Source: Kordia jejudonensis (GTDB lineage: Bacteria; Bacteroidota; Bacteroidia; Flavobacteriales; Flavobacteriaceae). Taken from it: DNA of 53,930 bases. The stretch spans positions 1 through 53,930 of the forward strand of contig NZ_LBMG01000045.1 of the NCBI RefSeq assembly GCF_001005315.1, given 5' to 3'. The first letter of the stretch is position 1. Each line of letters opens with the position of its first letter. The position numbers and the translations under genes were made by a program. Of the stretch, positions 49,314 through 53,930 are shown piece after piece. The notes beneath the pieces are model-generated. The model was not told the origin of the DNA, did not search any database, and was given only the letters and a program-made list of their open reading frames with translations.

Positions 49314-50312
49314 ATGAAAAAGATCACTAAAGAAGTATACCGTAAATGGTATGAGGAGATGTTATTCTGGAGAAAATTTGAAGACAAACTAGCTGCTGTA
49401 TACATTCAGCAAAAAGTTCGTGGATTTCTTCACTTATACAACGGTCAAGAAGCTGTTTTAGCAGGATCATTACACGCAATGGATTTATCAAAAGATAAAA
49501 TGATAACTGCGTATAGAAACCACGTGCAACCAATTGGAATGGGCGTTGATCCTAAAAAAGTAATGGCAGAACTATACGGAAAAGCCACAGGAACATCACA
49601 AGGACTTGGAGGTTCAATGCACATATTTGCACCCGAACAAGGATTTTATGGTGGACACGGAATTGTGGGTGGACAAATTCCATTAGGAGCCGGATTAGCT
49701 TTTGCTGACAAATATTTCAAACGAAATGCAGTAACACTTTGCTACATGGGAGATGGAGCTGTACGTCAAGGATCCTTACATGAAACATTCAACATGGCAA
49801 TGAACTGGAAACTTCCAGTAGTATTTATCTGTGAAAACAACGGATACGCCATGGGAACTTCTGTAGAAAGAACTGCAAACCATACAGACATTTGGAAACT
49901 AGGTTTGGGCTATGAAATGCCTTGCGGACCTGTAGACGGAATGAATCCTGAAAAAGTTGCCGAAGCTGTACACGAAGCTGTTGAAAGAGCTAGACGCGGA
50001 GACGGGCCAACATTCTTAGAAATGAAAACATACCGTTACAGAGGTCACTCAATGTCTGATGCACAAAAATATAGAACAAAAGACGAAGTAGAAGAATACA
50101 AAAAAATAGATCCTATTACGCAAGTAAAGGAAACGCTACTCGAAAAAAAGTACGCTACAGAAGACGAAATTGCAGAAATGGATAAGCGTGTAAAAGCGTT
50201 GGTAAAAGAATGTGAACAATTTGCTGAAGATTCGCCATATCCAGAAAAAAGCCTAATGTACGATGCTGTGTACGAACAAGAAGATTATCCATTTTTACCT
50301 CATAAACTATAA
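49314..50312 (+). CDS. pdhA: Pyruvate dehydrogenase E1 component, alpha subunit
   Basis: 332 residues. The thiamine-diphosphate motif runs from MGDGAVRQGSLHETF to FICENNGYAMGTS. Other E1-alpha blocks: FLHLYNGQEAVLAGS, GGSMHIFAPEQGFYGGHGIV and TYRYRGHSMSDAQKYRTK, the last holding the usual phosphorylation-loop region. It decarboxylates pyruvate with the beta subunit (not in this window) and hands the acetyl group to the E2 encoded 6 nt downstream. Confidence 0.97.
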   Translation: MKKITKEVYRKWYEEMLFWRKFEDKLAAVYIQQKVRGFLHLYNGQEAVLAGSLHAMDLSKDKMITAYRNHVQPIGMGVDPKKVMAELYGKATGTSQGLGGSMHIFAPEQGFYGGHGIVGGQIPLGAGLAFADKYFKRNAVTLCYMGDGAVRQGSLHETFNMAMNWKLPVVFICENNGYAMGTSVERTANHTDIWKLGLGYEMPCGPVDGMNPEKVAEAVHEAVERARRGDGPTFLEMKTYRYRGHSMSDAQKYRTKDEVEEYKKIDPITQVKETLLEKKYATEDEIAEMDKRVKALVKECEQFAEDSPYPEKSLMYDAVYEQEDYPFLPHKL

Positions 50313-50318
50313 TAAAAC

Positions 50319-51992
50319 ATGGCGGAAATCATAAACATGCCGAGATTAAGTGACACCATGGAAGAAGGTGTTGTGGCAACATGGTTAAAACAAGTAGGTG
50401 ATAAAGTTGAAGAAGGTGATATTCTCGCTGAGATTGAAACCGACAAAGCAACAATGGAATTCGAATCCTTTCATGAAGGAACATTACTATACATTGGTGT
50501 TCAAGAAGGAGAAACGGCACCAGTTGACACACTTTTGGCAATCATAGGTGACGAAGGAGAAGATGTTGACGCTTTGGTAAAAGGTGCAGGATCAGCTTCA
50601 AATGAAGAAACGAAAGAAGACAAATCTGATGAGAAACCAGATGAAAAGTCTGAAGCAACAACAGCTTCAACAGATACATCCTCAGAAAAAGCAACAATGC
50701 CAGAAGGAGCAATCGTAGTTACGATGCCAAGACTGAGTGATACCATGGAAGAAGGAACAGTAGCTTCTTGGTTAAAATCAGTTGGAGACAAAATAGAAGA
50801 AGGCGACATCTTAGCAGAAATCGAAACAGATAAAGCAACGATGGAGTTTGAGTCCTTCAATGAAGGAACATTACTTTACATTGGTGTTCAAGAAGGAGAA
50901 ACTGCACCGGTTGATAGCATTTTAGCCGTAATTGGTAAAGAAGGAACAGATGTAGATCAGGCGTTAAAAGCCGCTTCTGCGGGAAACGACTCAGCTCCAG
51001 AAGAAGAAACATCAACAAAGGAAGAAGCACCAAAAGAAGCAAGTCCAGCAACGGAAACAAAAGCTTCTGGAAGCGAATCTTCAGGTGATAGAATATTTGC
51101 ATCACCATTAGCAAAGAAAATTGCAGCAGATAAAGGAATCAACTTAGCAGATGTTTCTGGTTCAGGAGAAAATGGACGTATCGTAAAGCGCGATATTGAA
51201 AACTTCCAACCAGCAGCAAAAGAAGCTCCAGCTGCCAAAGCAACGAATTCTAAATCTGCGGAAGCAACTACATCAGCTCCAGCTCCAGCACCTTTTGTGC
51301 CAGCAGGAGAAGAAAGCAGCGAAGAAGTGAAAAACTCGCAAATGCGTAAAACAATTGCACGCCGTTTAGGAGAATCAAAATTCTCTGCGCCACACTATTA
51401 CCTTACGGTAGAATTGGACATGGACAATGCAATTGCTTCTAGAAAAACAATCAACGCGATTCCAGATATCAAAGTATCATTCAATGATATGATTGTTAAA
51501 GCCTGTGCGATGGCATTACGCAAACATCCACAAGTAAATACAAGCTGGAATGATGCCACAACTACATACAACAAACACATTCACGTTGGTGTAGCGGTTG
51601 CAGTTGATGACGGATTGTTAGTTCCTGTGTTAAAATTTGCAGATCAAATGAGTTTAACAACCATTGGCGCAAACGTACGTGATTTAGCAGGAAAAGCAAG
51701 AAACAAAAAGATTTCTCCAGCAGAAATGGAAGGAAGTACCTTTACGATTTCTAACTTAGGAATGTTTGGAATCTTAGAATTTACTTCAATTATCAATCAG
51801 CCAAACTCAGCAATCTTATCGGTTGGTGCTATTGTAGAAAAACCAGTAGTCAAAAACGGAGAAATTGTTGTCGGAAATACAATGAAAGTAACATTAGCAT
51901 GCGATCACAGAACAGTTGATGGCGCAACAGGAGCACAATTCCTGCAAACTGTAAAACAGTATGTGGAAAATCCTGTGACAATGTTAGCATAA
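50319..51992 (+). CDS. pdhC: Pyruvate dehydrogenase E2, dihydrolipoamide acetyltransferase with two lipoyl domains
   Basis: 557 residues. Two lipoyl domains at about 1-77 and 130-206 carry the lipoylated lysines K43 and K172 in nearly identical EIETDKATMEFES motifs. Acidic Ala/Thr/Glu-rich linkers follow each. The peripheral-subunit-binding domain (about 260-296) has FASPLAKKIAADKGINL and GSGENGRIVKRDIENF. The catalytic domain runs from ~340 to the end with the active-site H530 in CDHRTVDGATGA. It transfers the acetyl group to CoA and forms the core of the complex. Gap of 6 nt to pdhA; strong terminator after it. Confidence 0.97.
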   Translation: MAEIINMPRLSDTMEEGVVATWLKQVGDKVEEGDILAEIETDKATMEFESFHEGTLLYIGVQEGETAPVDTLLAIIGDEGEDVDALVKGAGSASNEETKEDKSDEKPDEKSEATTASTDTSSEKATMPEGAIVVTMPRLSDTMEEGTVASWLKSVGDKIEEGDILAEIETDKATMEFESFNEGTLLYIGVQEGETAPVDSILAVIGKEGTDVDQALKAASAGNDSAPEEETSTKEEAPKEASPATETKASGSESSGDRIFASPLAKKIAADKGINLADVSGSGENGRIVKRDIENFQPAAKEAPAAKATNSKSAEATTSAPAPAPFVPAGEESSEEVKNSQMRKTIARRLGESKFSAPHYYLTVELDMDNAIASRKTINAIPDIKVSFNDMIVKACAMALRKHPQVNTSWNDATTTYNKHIHVGVAVAVDDGLLVPVLKFADQMSLTTIGANVRDLAGKARNKKISPAEMEGSTFTISNLGMFGILEFTSIINQPNSAILSVGAIVEKPVVKNGEIVVGNTMKVTLACDHRTVDGATGAQFLQTVKQYVENPVTMLA

Positions 51993-52006
51993 ACAGAACA
52001 CACTTA

Positions 52007-52034
52007 AAAAAATCCCACGGAAGTGGGATTTTTT
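52007..52034 (+). terminator. Terminator after pdhC
   Basis: AAAAAATCCCAC (52007-52018), loop GGAA, GTGGGATTTTTT (52023-52034): perfect 12-bp stem with T run, 15 nt after the stop. Confidence 0.95.
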
Positions 52035-52074
52035 GTTTAAATTCATATCATAATCAATCAAAAACTATCAATCA

Positions 52075-53028
52075 ATGAAACACTTAAAAAATATACTAGG
52101 AATCTGTCTTATAACGCTTCTTGTTTTCTCATGTAAAACAAAAGAAATTGTCATCGAAGCACAAGAAGTTGACGATATTGTAACCTATTTGGCTTCTGAC
52201 GAATTGGAAGGAAGAGATACAGGAACTGAAGGTATTGAAAAAGCGGCTGTGTACATCGAGAACTATTTCAAGGACTTAGGTGTAAAACCATATTTTGATA
52301 CGTATCGTGATAGTTTTACGGTAAAAGATAAAAATGCGTTTAATGTAATTGGATACTTAGAAGGAACAGATCCTGATTTAAAAAATGAATTTGTCATCAT
52401 TGGCGCACATTATGATCATATAGGAATGATAAAAGAAGAAAACGGAGATGCAATTGCTAATGGTGCTAATGACAACGCCGCAGGAGTAGGAACAGTTATG
52501 GCAATGGCAAAATACTTTGCGAAGACAAAAAGCAACAAAAGAAGTATCTTATTTACATTATTCTCTGCGGAAGAAAAAGGTTTATTGGGTTCAAAATATT
52601 TAGCAGAAACATTAAAAGCTAAAAACATTGATTTATACATTATGTTGAACTTTGAAATGGTTGGTGTGCCGTTAGTTGATAAAGATTACACAGCTTATGT
52701 AACAGGTTTTGACAAAACGAATCTTGCCGAAAAAATGAACGAATACGCAGGAAAGAAAATTGCAGGATTCTTGCCAAAAGCAGGCGAATACAGATTATTC
52801 ATGCGTTCGGATAACTATCCGTTTTTCAAAGAATTCAATGTGCCTTGTCAAACATTCTCTACGTTCGATTTTACAAACTTTCAACACTATCACAAAGTAG
52901 GAGACGAGTCTGAAAAAATGGATTTCAATCACATGGCAACATTCGTAAATACGTTTATTCCAGCAGTGAAAAAAGCGGTCAATGCACCAACGAAAGAAAT
53001 CAAAATGAAAAGTTTGCTAGATGAATAA
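52075..53028 (+). CDS. M28 family metallopeptidase, lipoprotein
   Basis: 317 residues. The signal peptide ends in the lipobox-like LLVFSC (cysteine near residue 20). The zinc peptidase core shows IIGAHYDHIG, ANGANDNAAGVGTVMAMA, LFTLFSAEEKGLLGSKYLA and ILNFEMVG-type blocks (here MLNFEMVGV), with a late histidine in FQHYHKVGDE. These supply the two-zinc ligands and the catalytic glutamate pair of M28 aminopeptidases. Likely envelope-bound, trimming peptides to amino acids. Terminator just upstream, so its own promoter is expected though not obvious. Confidence 0.93.
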   Translation: MKHLKNILGICLITLLVFSCKTKEIVIEAQEVDDIVTYLASDELEGRDTGTEGIEKAAVYIENYFKDLGVKPYFDTYRDSFTVKDKNAFNVIGYLEGTDPDLKNEFVIIGAHYDHIGMIKEENGDAIANGANDNAAGVGTVMAMAKYFAKTKSNKRSILFTLFSAEEKGLLGSKYLAETLKAKNIDLYIMLNFEMVGVPLVDKDYTAYVTGFDKTNLAEKMNEYAGKKIAGFLPKAGEYRLFMRSDNYPFFKEFNVPCQTFSTFDFTNFQHYHKVGDESEKMDFNHMATFVNTFIPAVKKAVNAPTKEIKMKSLLDE

Positions 53029-53111
53029 TTCAATTCAACATTAAAATTACCACTTGAATTTATCATATTAAGTTTTTATCAAAACTAGAATCATAAAAGA
53101 AAATACACACG

Positions 53112-53792
53112 ATGAAAAACATCATCATTACAGGAACTAGTAGAGGAATCGGTTTCGAATTGGTACATCTTTTTGCAAAAGAAGGTTACAACATTTTAGC
53201 GCTTTCGCGAAATGAAAAACCAATTACAAATCTCAACTTTGAAAACATTACATCGTTTGCATTTGATCTTAGTAAGCCAGAAGATTATGAACGTGTCACA
53301 GATTTTGTAAAAGAAAACTGGGAACAAGTCGATATCGTAATTCACAATGCAGGCGCGTTGCTCAACAGACCTTTTGCAGAAACAACAATGGAAGATTTCA
53401 AATGGATTTATGAAGTCAATGTATTTGGTGTGGCTGAGTTGAGTCGTGTATTATTACCTTACATGGTTTCAGGAAGTCATGTAGTTACTATCAGTTCTAT
53501 GGGAGGAATTCAAGGAAGCATGAAATTCCCAGGATTAGCCGCATACAGTTCCTCGAAAGGCGCTGTAATAACGTTGGTAGAACTATTAGCCGAAGAACAC
53601 AAAGACGCAGGAATTGCATTCAATGTGTTAGCATTAGGCGCTGTACAAACCGAAATGTTGGAAGAAGCATTTCCAGGGTATCAAGCACCATTAAGTGCTT
53701 TAGAAATGGCAACATACATTCGCGATTTCTCTTTGACAGGAAACAAATACTACAACGGGAAAATCATGCAGGTTTCGAGTTCTACGCCTTAG
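53112..53792 (+). CDS. Short-chain dehydrogenase/reductase (SDR)
   Basis: 226 residues, compact for the family. The Rossmann motif TGTSRGIGFE binds NAD(P), with NAG in VIHNAGALLNRP. The catalytic serine lies in TISSMGGIQG, and the tyrosine and lysine in AAYSSSKGAVITL. The C-terminus ends in a strand (YYNGKIMQVSSSTP). It would oxidise or reduce a small alcohol or carbonyl compound; the substrate cannot be read from the sequence. Starts 83 nt after the M28 gene and ends before a shared terminator. Confidence 0.94.
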   Translation: MKNIIITGTSRGIGFELVHLFAKEGYNILALSRNEKPITNLNFENITSFAFDLSKPEDYERVTDFVKENWEQVDIVIHNAGALLNRPFAETTMEDFKWIYEVNVFGVAELSRVLLPYMVSGSHVVTISSMGGIQGSMKFPGLAAYSSSKGAVITLVELLAEEHKDAGIAFNVLALGAVQTEMLEEAFPGYQAPLSALEMATYIRDFSLTGNKYYNGKIMQVSSSTP

Positions 53793-53832
53793 TTTATTTT
53801 CTTCAAATAACATTTTACCTATATAAAAACAA

Positions 53833-53862
53833 AAAAACGGAAGCCAACTAGCTTCCGTTTTT
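53833..53862. terminator. Terminator at the right edge, probably bidirectional
   Basis: AAAAACGGAAGC (53833-53844), loop CAACTA, GCTTCCGTTTTT (53851-53862): perfect 12-bp stem. It lies 40 nt after the SDR stop and directly abuts the stop codon of a probable minus-strand gene. Confidence 0.92.
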
Positions 53863-53928
53863 CTATATATTTTTATTATACGCTTCAATTCTCAATTCTA
53901 AAAGCAAAGATTCTGTGTTAACAACCAA
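53863..53928 (-). CDS. C-terminal codons of a probable minus-strand gene (partial)
   Basis: From the window edge, the minus strand reads 21 open codons (VVNTESLLLELRIEAYNKNI at the end) closed by TAG at 53863-53865, immediately next to the terminator hairpin. The helical, charged tail and tight link to a terminator suggest a real gene entering from outside the window. Too little is visible to name it. Confidence 0.4.
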   Translation of the reverse strand: MVVNTESLLLELRIEAYNKNI

Positions 53929-53930
53929 GA

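Noticed and set aside
50329-51238. Minus-strand frames opposite pdhC
   Set aside because: Shadows of the lipoyl-domain repeats and Ala/Glu-rich linkers.

Overview
The window looks like the chromosome of a marine Flavobacteriaceae member (Bacteroidota), possibly Kordia or a close relative. Evidence: AT-rich DNA, promoters of the Bacteroidota form TTTG-N19-TAnnTTTG (clearest before the tRNA-Val pair), the gldJ / porU / porV module of gliding motility and type IX secretion (T9SS), a protein with a T9SS type A sorting domain, NhaD, PdhA plus a double-lipoyl E2, and TPR-containing two-component kinases. The genus is an inference; no rRNA lies in the window.

Layout. 1-0.83 kb: no supported gene. 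0.9-4.6 kb (minus): an operon for three exported proteins, namely an FGE-sulfatase-fold protein, a protein with seven 27-residue repeats, and a T9SS substrate. 4.9-7.6 kb (plus): a LytTR regulator and its TPR histidine kinase. 7.6-11.0 kb (minus): three unrecognised genes, two of them membrane proteins. 11.3-11.9 kb: two small, converging, double-glycine leader peptides that look like RiPP (lanthipeptide-type) precursors. 12.0-16.6 kb (minus): a TPR/AraC regulator, a signal-peptidase-like protein whose two catalytic residues appear replaced, an NTF2-like protein, and an amidohydrolase fused to a second NTF2-like domain. 16.6-22.4 kb (minus): an AAA+ ATPase, an unrecognised protein, a long coiled-coil protein and a membrane-anchored coiled-coil protein. 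With the 7.6-11.0 kb genes these may form one split functional set.

22.5-30.5 kb (plus) is the most unusual part. Two tiny ORFs precede a TPR histidine kinase and a NarL/LuxR response regulator. After a strong terminator comes a compact operon: a caspase-like (C14) protease, a membrane protein and a TIR protein that share the same ~76-residue N-terminal domain, and a membrane protein with a C-terminal domain resembling the Cap15 beta barrel. This has the logic of an abortive-infection or conflict system: death-fold-like adaptor domains, a protease, a TIR NADase and a membrane effector. A related palindrome (TTCCTCAATATT core) lies upstream of both the small-peptide gene and the caspase gene, which could link the operon to the two-component system. 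A lipoprotein and a likely outer-membrane barrel follow.

30.5-53.9 kb is mostly housekeeping: acyl-CoA dehydrogenase, AnmK, a Glu/Leu/Phe/Val dehydrogenase with a TTG start, NhaD, an ExbB-ExbD-ExbD2-TonB energy-transducing set (the second ExbD lacks the membrane aspartate), FolC, two tandem tRNA-Val(TAC), MurF, GldJ, PorU, PorV, cytidine deaminase, PdhA, PdhC (E2), an M28 peptidase and an SDR oxidoreductase. The last bases hold the C-terminal codons of a probable further minus-strand gene. Many of these genes end at clean hairpin terminators, which fixed several boundaries.
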